NCBI GenBank assembly: GCA_039583875.1
Contig: CM077161.1
Location: 58,905,885 to 58,969,884 of the forward strand
DNA length: 64,000 nt
Reading direction: 5' to 3'
Source of the DNA: Platanthera guangdongensis
Lineage: Eukaryota; Streptophyta; Magnoliopsida; Asparagales; Orchidaceae
Numbering within the stretch: the stretch's first letter is position 1; each line of letters begins with the position of its first letter. This document shows positions 42,566 to 54,765 of this stretch, in pieces. Both the position numbers and the translations under genes were made by a program. Under the pieces are notes generated by a model, which worked only from the letters and a program-made list of their open reading frames with translations, ran no database searches and was not told the DNA's origin.

Positions 42566-44229
42566 ATGTCAGATCATCAATCAGCCGAGAAATTTGCTCT
42601 AGGTCCTAGTGAGGACTCACTCTGGGAAGCCTTAGAGCAATCACATCGTGAAACCGCCCAACAGTTCCAAGCAATCACCCAAACTCTGGTTGCAATCGCG
42701 TAGTGATTGGAAACTCAATCTGCAGCAGCTCCAGTTGCTCTAGCTGCTCCAGTTAATCCAACACCAACATTGGAGAATCAGCAAGCGTATCCTCCAGCTT
42801 ATCCTCCAGTCTATCCTCCTCCTTGCACACCAACATTTCCACAATGACCTGCAGCCCCTTTGCGATCTCAGAATGATGAGTTTGCAGCTCGTCAAAACTT
42901 CTTCTGGGAAGCTGCCCGGGGAAGCCCAGCAAGATTTCTGAAATTTCAGGGAAGTCATCCTTACCCATCAGCTCCTGCCCTTGCTACTCCTGCAGCAGCT
43001 TTTCCCTTTTATCCTGCTACTTCTTTTGCAGCTATAACTTATGCTCTCTTTTATCCTTATGCTGTAGTAAAACAAGAGGAGTCGTCGCCATTTTCAGAGA
43101 ATGTTCATCATGAACCAACTCCAGCTAATTTCAGGGAGCCACGGTTACCAATCTACACTGGAGAAACTGATCCAGTGAAGCATCTTCAAGCCTTTGAATC
43201 AGTCGTAGCTCTCAAAACTCTCTCAGATGCTACCCAGTGAAGCTCCTTGTGACAACGTTTGATGGACAAGTGAGGGATTGGTTCTATGGTCTTCGCCCTC
43301 ACTCTATCACTTCCTTTGCTGATTTGCGAAGGGAGTTCTTGCTCAAACTCTCTACTTCAACAAAGAGACAGGGCGGACCAGAATCCCTCTTTGAGATCAG
43401 GCAACATCAGAATGAAACTTGGTCTCAGTTCATTGATCGATTCTAGAAAGAAATCTTGGACATCGAGATTGTTGATTAAGAAATGTATCGAGTGGCTCTT
43501 ATCCACGTTCTTCGTGAAGGGCCGCTCAAGTTTGATGCCAATGTCCGCGCACCAAGAACATGCCAAGAGCTAATTGTCCTAGCCAACTCATACATCCGAG
43601 GCGAAAGGAGCAACCCAGGTTTCTTATCCAGGCTTATAGCAGAGAAAGATCCTCCTTCTCACAAGCAGCCTGTGAGGTCTCCTCACAAAGATTTCTCATC
43701 TCACTCAAGGAAGGGAAAGAGATTTCAGCGCCATCGATATTCCTTCCAAGATCATGATCATACTCGAGATCCATTGCTGTTACTACCAGCTCCATCTTCA
43801 CAAACAGCTGCGGTTCAGCAACAGCAAGATGATGACTTGCAAGATTGTGCGCTAGATGAGGTCATGCTAGAAGTAAGCCAAGTCATGAAGGATAGGGCTA
43901 ACTACAAGAGGCCTTATCGACCAGCTGATCAAAGATTGAAAGACTCAGATCCATACTGTGAATTCCATAAAGAGCCAGGCCACCAAAATGAAAACTATCG
44001 AGCACTTCGCCAACTAGTGCAAAAGATGCTCCGGCAGGGTAAGATGCGTGACTTGCTGCCCAAAGATGAACAACCTGATCCATCAACCTCAAAGGGTAAA
44101 GAAGTTGCATACACTCCTCGTTTCTCAAGAGGAGTGAGCCAAATCAACGAGTACCCTCGCCTCATTATTAACAATACCGTTGAAACCTTTTATGTCGATG
44201 ACGAAGGCAGACATGGAAGATTATTCTGA
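42566..44229 (+). pseudogene. Gag of element H
   Basis: It starts MSDHQSAEKFALGPSEDSLW at 42566, then hits TAG and TGA at 42701-42706 and another stop before 42860. It continues with FLKFQGSHP, RLPIYTGETDPVKHLQAFE, a one-base loss near 43239, then DGQVRDWFYGLRPHSITSFA, a stop at 43444, a stop near 43478, and ANVRAPRTCQELIVLANSYI. The C-terminal part has DPYCEFHKEPGHQNENYRAL, a CHC-type zinc site, and MLRQGKMRDLL. This is the retrotransposon-gag family (PF03732-like) of Tat/Retand elements. Confidence 0.8.
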
Positions 44230-46312
44230 GCTGAAAAAGGACATCGCAGCTCCTCAAAGCTCCTCCCAACCATTAACGGTTAATCTTACTCTACTTTTCA
44301 TGTTTCAAACATGTTCCTTACAAAGCACTTCTAAGTGTTCTTTCATGCTCTTCAATAAAATTTACATCAGGGATCCTATATTGACACATTTCCATTTTTG
44401 GAGTGCTTCCTCCTCTATTTTTCTCTTTTCCAAAGAGATCACTGAACCACCGAGACATCACCGAGTCTTGCTATAGCCCCCCTCGAGATTGGATTATGGC
44501 ATAAGGCCATGATGACCACATATCGCGGGGAGTGTTCGCATATATGTGGTGGGTGCTATCCAACTCTCATGCGGAGGAATACGGGACTTCGGATCCTGGA
44601 CAGCATCTGACATAAAGTGTGCACCAAGGGATGTCCCATGTGTTAGCTCTATTGCGCTTCGTTACGGATACATTACAGTTACGATGATCTTTGATTGACA
44701 AGCAATGGCGACCAAGCATAGCCTTGTCTCTTCGATCATCTCACAACTGTGATGGCCGAACACTCTGTGGTACTCTCATTCTGTGCTATCGTGGGGCCCA
44801 TAACTCCGCTGATCTTTGTCACATGCAAGAAATGTTATAGGCCACTTGGCGCACCTGGCCTGACCAATCAGCGATGTTGTAACCTGAAGCATGAGAGCAG
44901 TGCATCTAGCGATCCTTCTCAGGATTTCCCTTGCTTTTCTCTTTTGTGCCCTTCTAAAGGATGCGCGGCCAGCCCGTTCTTAGCAGGACTATACTCCTGA
45001 TGACCTTTCTTAGACAAGTGATGCATAAGGCCGATGAGTGATCTCCTGTGGCAGCATCCAGTCTTCCTTGGTCATCTCCGAGTATAGGTCTATTTTTATC
45101 AACTGCCTCTTTCACAGGTGAACATGTTAAATCTGACTTATCAAAAGGATTCGCAACAATCATTTTGCTTATTCTCATCTTATATGCATTGCATGCTCAA
45201 AGCTCTATCAGATGATGATCTACAAAGCTCTTTATTACTCTTATTAAATATTAATGCCATCAATCATTGATCAAAGAATCTGGCTCTCGATTGACAAGCC
45301 ATACTACTGGAGTATAATTAAGATGATCTCTTCTTATTGATCTGGATTTCATATTAAAGATGTCATCTCTAATCTAGCAAGATCACTATTCTGGTTTTTT
45401 CTTCATTCAATTATCAGCAGAGTTCATCAGACACTTCCTCTGCTATATGATCATATTCATCACATCTCATCAACCAGTTAGCATTCGCAAGTCCCGCTCA
45501 GGTACTTGCAGCTTAGTTTGTTATATTATGTATGTTGCTCACTATTCTCTTTGCAGTGGTTAACAGGAACCTGCAAGCCTCATCCAGGTACTTGCAGCTT
45601 AGTCTTTTCATTATATTTGCTTCTAACTCTTTTCTTGCATAGATCAGCAGATACTTGCAAGTTTGTTCTCAGGTACTTGCAACCTACTTTCATATATCAC
45701 ATCTGCTTCGAACTCTCTTCTTGCAGAGATCAGCAGATACCAGCAAGTTCCCTTTCAAGTACTTGCAGCCTATTTTTACATATCATGTCTGCTTCTAACC
45801 TCTTTTTGCAGAGACTAGTAGATTCATGCAAGTTGCCTTCAGGTACTTGCGGCTTTCTTTACTTTTCTATCTGCATCTAACTTCTCTTTTGCAGAAACCA
45901 GCAAATGCTTGCAAGTCCCCTTCTGGTACTTGCAGCTTATTTTTCCTTCATGCATATTGCTTATTCTTATTTTTATAGAGGATAGCAGGTGCTTGTAAGA
46001 CTGCTTCAGGTACTTGTGAGTTATTGTTCTTCTATTCTTTCCTCTCGTCTTCATTTTACAGAGTTTAGTGGAAGGCACGTCTCCTTCATTTTTGCAAAGA
46101 CAAACTCAGGTACACACAAGATGTACCTTTCATACATGCCTACATCAACTTTTCCTTTGCAGGAAGAAGATAGGCATTAGCAAACTCCTAAGGAGAGACA
46201 TCATGTTCTATCTCTCCTTCTCCCCTCCTTTTTCTTTGGGGTGGATCACGATTTTCGTGGGTCTCCTACTTTTTCAAAGTTCCCTTTGAGACTTAAAAAA
46301 GTGCGAGGATTA
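44230..46312 (+). other. Non-coding internal part of element H
   Basis: There are 2.1 kb between gag and the 3' LTR with no pol domain on either strand. The short frames (44749-45000, 45506-45880 and others) match nothing I recognise. The right half is a tandem repeat (45480-46165). The end, GACTTAAAAAAGTGCGAGGA, is the likely polypurine tract. Confidence 0.65.
45480..46165 (+). repeat. About eight tandem ~84-base units with splice-site-like borders
   Basis: Each unit has a pyrimidine-rich run ending TTGCAG or close (ends at about 45556, 45642, 45726, 45811, 45894, 45978, 46061, 46162), then about 31 bases containing AGCAGATACTTGCAAG-like text, then CAGGTACTTGCAGCYTA, then AT-rich filler. 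Spacing is 83-86 except the last (101). The borders look like splice acceptors and CAG/GTAC donors. Confidence 0.8.
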
Positions 46313-48108
46313 TGTTAACCCCGAAATCGGCCATCCTTCCCAAGGTAGCAAGCTCGCTAGTCGCGGTATGCTCTGGGTTCTCTCCGGAGGTTGTGACATC
46401 CTAGGATGGGCGGACAGGCTTCTCTGTCTGCTCAGGCCACACGGCTTTGGCGGTCTTAGCGGTCTGACCTCCCAGGCCGAGCAGCGTTCCCTTGGTCGGC
46501 AAGGGTTACGGACTGCTTCTTCAGTCCGACCCTGCAGGCCACACGCCTTGTTCTGCTAACTGCTCCAAGCTCCATCTCAACAGGTGCCGACCAACTTCAG
46601 TAAGCTCGTGTACTTATCCTCCCAGACCGTCGAGTCTTCAAAAGACCTACCTCCAGGTCACCCACCATCAACAGCAGCGACAACTCCAGCTCGTCGTCTA
46701 TCAAGAGTAACGACCTGTTTTCAGGCCGCCAGTCAAGAGTGGCGACCTGCCCCAGGCCGCCAGCTAGCAACACCTGGTTCCACTTCTCCAGCATGGCGAC
46801 CTGCCAGGTCGCCAAGCTCAGGCTGCCCAGCAGGGGTGGCAAGTCATTCCTTTCAACAGGCGGCGGTCTTCAGCAGCAGGGGCGACCTGCCTAGTCAGTC
46901 CGCCAGGTCGCCCATGTCATCCACTTGCAAGTTTTGCGGACTCCATCTCAGTCCGTCCAAGAACCTGGACTTGCTCCAGCTCTCCACACAACACAGCACT
47001 GCCCGTTTGTCGCGGGCTAGGAAGACTCGATCCTCAATTCGAATCTTCCAGTACGACTGCATTGGTCAGCCCCACCTCTAGCCCTTCAATAGCTGGCTAT
47101 CTATTCCTTTTCCAACAGCAGAGGCGGACTCATTGCGTGGTCTGCCACTCAGCCTCCAGCACCTGCTTCCCAGCAGCAGGTCTGTAGTCCCTCAGCCCGC
47201 ACAATCTTGGCATGGGCTCGATCAGCACAGGTCAGGAACGGATTTCTCTCAATTCGTCAACAGCAGGGGAGGACTACTCTCAGTCCGCCAGCAGCAGAAG
47301 AACCAGCTCCAAAAGGCAGTCACAGACCGTGTGGCCTATTGCGGACTTTACGGACTCGGCGGACTCCTTTCTTTACTCGCACAAGTTACCGTCGCACTGG
47401 GGGTAACGTCACCGAAAGTCTTTACCTCCTCGGTCCTATAAAAAGACCCACATACCTCTCATTTGAGGTAGGCTCATGCTCGTGCTCGAAGACTCCCGAC
47501 AGCAAGCTCAAGCCATCAACTAGGGATGACTCCATTTCTCAGTCTACGCCCCCTCTTCTTGTAACCGTGCGGCTTGCCGGCCTTAGTGCTCAGTCCGTGC
47601 GGTCTCCTTTCTGGAACTTTTCTTCCTTAGCCGCCAGCTTCCCCCACTGTACCCCTTTAATTTGCTTTCCATGTAAAGGTGTAACAAGCTATAGTACTCA
47701 ATATTAATCAAAGGAAAGCCCGTCACAAGAGTGGCATTTAAGCCGCGGCGGGCAAATTCTATTGTTGTCACTGCTAGCGGCCCCCTTTCTTCTTCTCAAC
47801 TCAGCTCAACTCTCTCGGCATCAACCTACACGCACAACCGTTAGAGTAACTGTCTGCTCGACAGCTCCTGATCAGCCTTCCCAACCATCTCTGTACTCGG
47901 ATCAACATCCTTATCTCCTCTATCCCAGCAACTCTTGAACAAGCGTTTGCTCCACTCTCGAGCACTCAGAATCTTTCTCCTCTCAATCCCCGCAGCAGTC
48001 AACCACTTCTCCTCATCACCTTGCTTGTGAGACCAAACACACTGTGTTAGCTGTTGGTGCCCGCGACAACAACTCTCCACTCTCCCCTTCGGTGTTTGCG
48101 CATCAACA
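46313..48108 (+). repeat. 3' LTR of element H
   Basis: It is 1796 bases long and clearly pairs with 40744-42513 but with many substitutions and small indels, so the insertion is not recent. Confidence 0.85.
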
Positions 48109-49259
48109 CAGCTTGTGCAGTGAAAAACTTTTGCAGAGCTTTGCTTCTTCTTCAATCTTGAGAAAGTTTGATGTTTTGTGGTATAGGCTTGAAGATGAAC
48201 AAAAAATGGCTTGAGCTCTGCTAGCTGACTTTTGTTAAACTTAGGGTATGAGAGATGGCAAAAGTTCTTGTAAAAAGTTATTGTAAAGGATGATCTCCTT
48301 CCATATATAAACCCCCTCAGATGCAATGACTCTATCTCCCTTTCAGGAAAGTGGCATGGTCAGCTTTAATGGAGGATTTATTCCGGGATATCGCTACCAG
48401 AATAGTACTACGGCCTTTGTCTTTTAGCACAAGATTTGCATAGATTTGAATTTAAGGATGATGTCAGCATTCATGACTCAACATTGGTGGACTTCGAAAA
48501 TTTCTTCCAGTTTGTCTGCACAGACATTGAGTGATGCCTTGTAACTCAATGACTTGAAGCATTGAGTGTTGCCTTGTATTTCAATGCATTTGTACTTTAA
48601 CTATCATCTTCAGAAGCATTGAGTGATAAGCCTTCACACAATGCAAAAACACTTAGCTGAATTCTGACAATCTTTAGAGGCGTTAAGTGAGAATTCTTCA
48701 CTCAATGCTTTTATCCTTTGATAGTTTATTTGAGAAGGTGCTGAGTAAGCGTCCATCACTCAATGTATTTATACTTAGCAATATTTTCCCGATAGACAGC
48801 GTTGAGTGATGTCCCTCACTCAATGCATTTAAACTAGACAGCAATACAGATGAAGGTGTTGAGTGAACGTTCATCACTCAATGCTTTTGGACTAAGACAT
48901 ATTTTCAAATTAAGCGGCATTGAGTGAACATCCATCACTCAACACTTTTGTACTTAGATGGATTTCACTGCATTTTCACTAAGGCTTTGAGTGACTTGGT
49001 TATCTGTCGATGCTTTTTGGCCTCAGACGTTGAGTGAAGTGTGCTCACTTAATGCTTTTGTACCTAAGTAATTTCCTGCCTCTCCTAAGTATTATAACTT
49101 CTGTCCAGTCAATCCTCTAACACATTAAGCTTATCTAATAACTGAATAATAGATATCCTGCATATATTAACATAGGAAAATATCAAATACATGCATGTGT
49201 ATATTATTGACTTGTGGCCCTTCTTCAAATCTAGGACATTGTGATCAATGGACCCAACA
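48109..49259 (-). repeat. LTR L, part 2, with TTGAGTGA/TCACTCAA palindrome array
   Basis: This resumes the LTR broken by H. In the minus direction it reads from the LTR end CCCAACA (49259), through an array of CATTGAGTGA...TCACTCAATGC units (49045-48485), to a TATA box (TTTATATATGG, 48310-48301) and a leader. The array has the core of LTRs B and C. No polypurine tract follows the end, so L is probably a solo or broken LTR. Confidence 0.65.
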
Positions 49260-49755
49260 GAGAAGAAAACCATAAGCATCCCTCTCACAAAAATTCGGCC
49301 ATGAATACAAAGAAGAGGACTACTGGAGGGAGAAAAGGAGTCACCAGAGGAAGAGGAGGCTGTTGCTGGCCTAGAGGGGAGGAGAGACTGCTGCTGTCGG
49401 TGCTTAGAGGTGATAAGGTCTCCAGCTAGAGGAAGGAGGAGGGAAGTCATCAAATACTGGAGCAGGAGGATTTGTTAGCAGCTTGAGGAAGAGAAGGGAG
49501 AGGCCGGCGGGAGCAAGGAAATGCAGAATATGCAATGCTGGAGCGGAGGAATCAGTTGGCGGGGCTTGCGGGAGTCTGCAGTATCGGCAGGTGGGGCTTG
49601 CAAGATGCATGAAAACAAGTGACGTGCGGCTTGCAGGAAAAATAAGAGGGAAGGGGGACTTGATCGGTTAGGTTTAAGAGAAAAGTTTAATTATGGTATT
49701 TTTATTATTATTACATATTTGCCCTTAGGCATTTTTTTATTTTCAGGTTGTTACA
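49260..49755 (-). repeat. Ty3/gypsy LTR remnant (element M)
   Basis: The right part ends TTTCAGGTTGTTACA followed by ATCTCCCTTACTTAG, which on the minus strand is a gypsy polypurine tract before an LTR. The left part is purine-rich (GAGGAAGAGGAGG) with no convincing gene. The frames at 49109-49453 and 49483-49671 match nothing I know. Confidence 0.5.
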
Positions 49756-51031
49756 ATCTCCCTTACTTAGAAAGTTTCATCCCGAAACTTCTTAGGATTT
49801 TCTGAATGAGGTCTAATATAGCAAATATTCAGATAGTATTCATTCTAACAAGGTTTGCAAATCAAGGCATCAGGCTAACTATGAATATAGAGAAATTGAA
49901 AGAAGGATGAGTGAAGACAAACGAAGATCAAGAGAAAAGTTGTAGATATTTGCTACACATATCGGATTCAAGTTCTTATGCATACTCATCCTACTTTCCA
50001 TGAATACAAGACACTTTAAATCATAAGAAAGGTCCTCTTTCGAAGTATGTGTACTTGATACTCCACGATCTTAGCGGGTTTTGGTCAGGTACGAAGGATT
50101 GGCTTCATGGATCATAGGGATTTCTTCAATTAGCTCGAAATTAAGAGGAAAGACTCGAGAATTTGAGAGCAGAAAACATCTTTGTATGAAGAAAGGGTAT
50201 AACACCAAATAGGGAAAGAAATTAGATGATGATTAAGTGCCAACAAAAGTCATTATGGTGGCGGAAAAGCACAAAATAGAGCTGAAGTAATTCAGCAGAG
50301 TAATTTACAAGAAGACCCTCAATTCTCTTTCTATAACTGGTGAAATATGCCTAGCATTGAATTTTTTACGATGTCGATGCTTAGGAGCTAACTAGAAGGG
50401 AATACCAGAGGACTAGATAAGATTGATAGACAAGTGGAATAGAATGGACTGATTACTAATATCGAGGACTCGAAACTAGAGATTCTAATATATTTCATAT
50501 TGTTAGGTACATAAATCATGTAATATTTACAACATTTTCATTGGATAACTCTAGGTAATGATCATGCAAATCTAAAAATGAAATCATGTTCGATGTCAAG
50601 AAGATAGTAAATTCATGTGCATACAATCATTATTGTTGTTCTTAGCTTCACACTTGTGCAATGATTTATGATATGAATACAAATGAATGGATACATGTTA
50701 AATGCCCATTTTGCTTAACATACCATGCAAATTGTCATACTAATATCATCACACTTGAAAATATTAAACTGCCTATATCCATTTAAAATTCATAAGCGGT
50801 GCATATCCTAGTGAAAATTCTTATGCACAAAAATATTAAGTTTGCTCATAACCCCTTAACATTCGTTTACATACTACACATGCTTATGAGTGTAGTGTGT
50901 GTGTGTGTGTGTGTGTGTTTTAGCCGTGAACAATTGATAATTACAAGGTGAGTAAAGGAATGATGCATGCATATATATTTATAAAATAAGATTCAAAATA
51001 AGTGATTGAAAGTCTTTAAATATAAAATACT
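49756..51031 (-). other. Decayed 3' internal part of element M
   Basis: It begins with the polypurine tract and the text AGTTTCATCCCGAAACTTC, also seen in gypsy elements next to the 3' LTR. I found no open frame of note on either strand. A (GT)n run lies at 50895-50918. Confidence 0.4.
50895..50918. repeat. (GT)n microsatellite
   Basis: About 12 uninterrupted TG units. Confidence 0.9.
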
Positions 51032-53444
51032 TGAAAGTCTTTGAATTAAAGGGTAGCTAATCACCTAGAGGGTGGTGAATAAGTTATTAAGATCTTTATG
51101 ATTCTATTTTGAGTTCTTTAGGCCTTTAACTGAGTTAGGTTTTGTTATGAGTGATTAATTTAGCTTTCAAGAAATTCACACATAGCACACCAGAATTTTA
51201 TAGTGGTTCCCCAGTGTATGGATACATCCACTTTCTCTCTCGCCTTTCTAACAGAATGTTAGACAAGGCACTTCTCCAATAACTTGCCTTCTCAGAGATT
51301 ACAACACGATCCCACAGGATCAATCATTCTCCACCGAGAGTTACTACACAGGCACACAGCCCAACCACTCAGTAATCACTGGATTACCTACCACAGGCAC
51401 AAATGCCCTATAACATAGGCAGAGAAAACAGCCCTATCACACAGATCCAAGATTGGATCCTACAACTCAGCCTTTATAATATAGGCTTACAACACAGATC
51501 TTAAACAAATCCTACATAAATTGAATAGTAATGTTGATTTGACTCAAGAGTAATTAATCTCTGAGCCAATTGCTTCCTAAGCTGAGGGAATATCACCCTT
51601 ATCTTCTTCGTAGCAACAAGAATAATAATCTTCAAGAATCTGTTGCTTGTGCTGTAAGTAACTCAGAACCTTGATTCTAATTCTGTTGATGGAGCGAGAA
51701 GAACATCTTCAATCAGCTAACCTATTTTGCAAAACACAGACTGCTTTACCTCTTCTTCACAGATCTAGAGACTGATCTTCAAATTCAGCTCGTCTTGGAT
51801 CTTAAATCTATTTCAACTAGGGCTAACCTAGACTAATTCTTTTTCCTTAGAGAAATTCTCTGATCTTGCTGTAGTAGATGTTGATTGTCACAGCTAACTC
51901 AGAAACCCTTCAGAATCGTCGATACAATCTTCTTGTTTCTGCAATAATGGCGGGGGAAGAAGACGAAGTCCCTCCCTCCTTTTTCATAATGAATATATCC
52001 CTCGAAAACTTATTTCGATCCAGATCTCATCTTCTATTTATAATCTCATCATCTAGCGAGTTGATTGACACATGTCGCTGCTTTAACGGCTGATTATTTC
52101 CTAAGTTTTACAGAATGGGACTGACAACGATGTTAGTGATGAGTTGCAGCTCTTCCATGATCATTTTGAATTTTGTTGACATTGTTGAATTCATCAGTTA
52201 TGGACTTAGCCAATTTCACAAAATCACTCCAGGCGTTGCGTGCATTGAGTGAACTGGCTTTACTCAACAATTCTTGACTTAGTCAATTCTTCAGCTTGTC
52301 CAAGTGTTGAGATCGTTGAGTGTATAAGCTTCACTCAACGCTTTTTAAATTAGCTTGATCTTCAGCCCTTTCTGCATCTTTGGTGTTGAGAGCATTAAGT
52401 GAACTAGCTTCACTCAACGATTCTGAACTTATAATAATTTTCAGCTCTTTCTGCAACTATGGCATTGAGAGCGTTGAGTGAACTGGCTTCACTCAATGAT
52501 TCTGGACTTAGAATAATTTTGCTCTACATAAAGGCATTGAGTGTGTTGATTACACTCAATGGTTCTCCTTCAGCCTCAACATTTGACTAGGCGTTGAGTG
52601 AACTGGCTTCACTCAACGCTATTTTACTTAGACAGAATTTTTTGTCTTTCTTCCAAGGCTTTGACTGAATCAGCATGGCGTTAAGTGAACTGGCTTCACT
52701 CAATGCTTTTGAACTTAGACAGATTTTTTTGTCTTTCTTGTAAGGCTTTGACTGAATCAGTATGTCGTTGAGTTAACTGGCTTCACTCAATGCTTTTGGA
52801 CAGTCAAATTTCTTCGGCAAATTTATTATGGCTTTGATAGACACTGCATGGCATTGAGTGACCAAGCTTCACTCAATGCTTTGGGACTTAATATATTTTT
52901 CTTTGTCAGAAACTCTAGGGCTTTGACTGTGGCAGCTTTACTTGATGAATTATGATGCATGACGTTGAGTGAGTTGACATCACTCAACACTTTTTGCCTT
53001 AGTTGTTTTTCCTGCTTGGTGAAACTTTGTCTTTGACTGTCCACACCTGTCTCAGCACTTTTTAACTATATAGTGTTGAGTGAACTGGCTTCACTCAATG
53101 CCTATGGACATAGCTACTTTTCTGCCTTTGTCATCATCTGTCCTTGACTTCTGGCATTGAGTGAGCCCTCTTCACTCAACGCCTGTGGACTTAGTGGAAT
53201 TTCTCTATCCAGTTCCTTCCTTAAGGCATCTGGCATTGAGTGAGCTTGCTTCACTCAATGCCTGTGGACTTGGATAGAATTTTTGTCTCTCCACATACAT
53301 ATCTTGTGACCACCTGTCCAATCAGTGTAATAAGGACTAACCTGCATGCATGAACTTAAACATACTTCAAATACAATTATGTGTATACCATTGACTTGTT
53401 TGACTTCTTACAAATCTGGGACATTGGGATCAATGGACCCAACA
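51032..53444 (-). repeat. 3' LTR of element B
   Basis: It is 2413 bases long, from TGAAAGTCTTTGAATTAAAG to GGACCCAACA in plus orientation. The array at 52205-53275 has about 15 units of the type GGCATTGAGTGAACTGGCTT with CACTCAACGC on the other side. A TATA box (TATAAATA on the minus strand) is at 52035-52042, and the leader (51060-51900) has the CTACAACTCAG-type words. A near copy of the first 25 bases stands just before (51006-51030). Confidence 0.85.
52035..52042 (-). promoter_or_regulatory. TATA box of element B LTR
   Basis: The minus strand reads GATTATAAATAGAAG just downstream of the palindrome array, the same arrangement as in element I. Confidence 0.65.
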
Positions 53445-53462
53445 ATCTCCCCCTATTTGAAG

Positions 53463-53935
53463 AAGTCAAAACAGCACTTGAAAAACCTTTGTCAATGATA
53501 TACACTAGCATATGCATCAACAATATACCCCAACTTATAACACAAGATAGTTAAGAGTTACCACTCTCACATTTTTATGCTAGTGTAGTGAGCATCACTT
53601 ACTCCCCCTTCTTTACTGTATGGTTCACCTTTTCCCTTTGTATGGGAACACCCCCTGCATACTATTTGGCAACTCCCTAGCTGCTCCCCCTGCTTTGCTA
53701 CTTCTTCTCCCCTTTTTGACTTCTGTAGAATAGTTAGGGAGAAGTTGGCCATCTTGATTATCTTCTCCCCCTTTTTTATTACAGATAACCAACTAATGTT
53801 GGACTTGCTCCCCATCACTAAGAGCAACTTGTATCAACCTTTTTGATATTCATTCTACTCCATCCTATAAGATGAAGTATTTCTAGCAACAAAATAATAT
53901 GAAGAGCAACTGAAGCTATACCAAGTTCAACATTC
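53463..53935 (-). other. Non-coding 3' region of element B with multiple polypurine tracts
   Basis: Minus-strand tracts such as AAGGGGGAGTAAG (about 53597-53610), AGCAGGGGGAGCAG (about 53682-53696), CAAAAAGGGGAGAAG (about 53703-53718) and AAAAGGGGGAGAAG (about 53762-53776) are typical of Sireviruses. The ORF 53827-53567 merely reads through them. Confidence 0.65.
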
Positions 53936-54764
53936 CCAACTCAAACTTAAAGGTGTTGAACTTTGCTTCATCTAGTGGCTTGGTGAAAATGTCAGCCACT
54001 TGCTTGTCTATTGGAACAAACTGAAGACTAATATCCTAACATTCCACATGCTCTCTTATAAGTGATATCTAATTTTTATGTGCTTAGTCCTGATATATGA
54101 GACAGGATTCCTAGCTATAGAGATTGCACCAGTAGAATCACAAAATAAAGAGCTTTTACTTAGTTGAATGTTATAATCCTGAAGTTGATGTTGGATCCAC
54201 AGTAACTGTGCATAGCAGCTCCCTACAACTATGTATTCTGACTCTGTAGTATAAATAAAAACACCTGTTTGCTTTTTGCTGCTCCATGGCACTAGTCTTT
54301 TTCCCATAAATTGACAGGAGCCTGATATGCTTTTCCTATCTTCTCTACAACCTGCAAAGTCTGCACCTAAAAAGCCTATTAGTTCAAAATCCCTATTCTT
54401 AGGGTACCAAAGGCCAATATCTAGTGTGGCCTTTAGATATCTCAAAATTCTCTTTGCAGCAGAGTAATGGGATTCTTTAGGGCATGCTTGATATCTAGTA
54501 TAGACACATGTAGCATATATAATATCTGGCCTACTAGCTGTTAGGTATAGAGGGAAGCCAATTATCCCTTTATACAAAGTTTGATCAACAGGTTTCCCCG
54601 CCTCATCCTTATCTAAAGACATTTTTGACCCCATGGGAGTTTTCATGGTGGAGGCATTCTCCATCCCAAATTTCTTAATCAATTTCCTGGTAAACTTAGA
54701 CTGAGATATGGATGGATAATCTATTGTCAGTCTGTCTTACTTGTAAACCCAAGAAGAACTTAAG
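53936..54764 (-). pseudogene. RNase H and end of reverse transcriptase of element B
   Basis: The open part (54682-54056) reads IKKFGMENASTMKTPMGSK, TASRPDIIYATCVYTRYQAC, the RNase H block GADFAGCREDRKSISGSC (the first Asp of SDADFAG is changed), YTTESEYIVVGSCY and NPVSYIRTKHIKIRYHL. The C-terminal end KFNTFKFELG is at about 53940-53975 after a frame break. Inactive. Confidence 0.85.
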
Positions 54765-54765
54765 T

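Larger units (their letters stand above)
40744..48108 (+). mobile_element. Element H: gag-only Ty3/gypsy element (TR-GAG-like)
   Basis: This 7.37-kb element has LTRs at 40744-42513 and 46313-48108, both starting TGTTAACCCCGAA and ending ATCAACA. The target duplication CAGCT is at 40739-40743 and 48109-48113. The 3.8-kb inside has a gag of the Tat/Retand type and no trace of protease, reverse transcriptase, RNase H or integrase. This fits the described class of terminal-repeat elements with only a gag domain. The gag itself now has stops and a frameshift. Confidence 0.85.

Noticed and set aside
40837..47707. ORFs in the LTRs of element H (41567-42112, 46584-47081, 47207-47707)
   Set aside because: Present in both LTR copies with stops in different places. 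They are Pro/Ser/Arg-rich products of GC-rich inverted words.
49109..49671. Ser/Pro-rich and Gly/Arg-rich ORFs near 49.1-49.7 kb
   Set aside because: They overlap each other on opposite strands in purine-rich LTR remnant DNA, with no recognisable domain.
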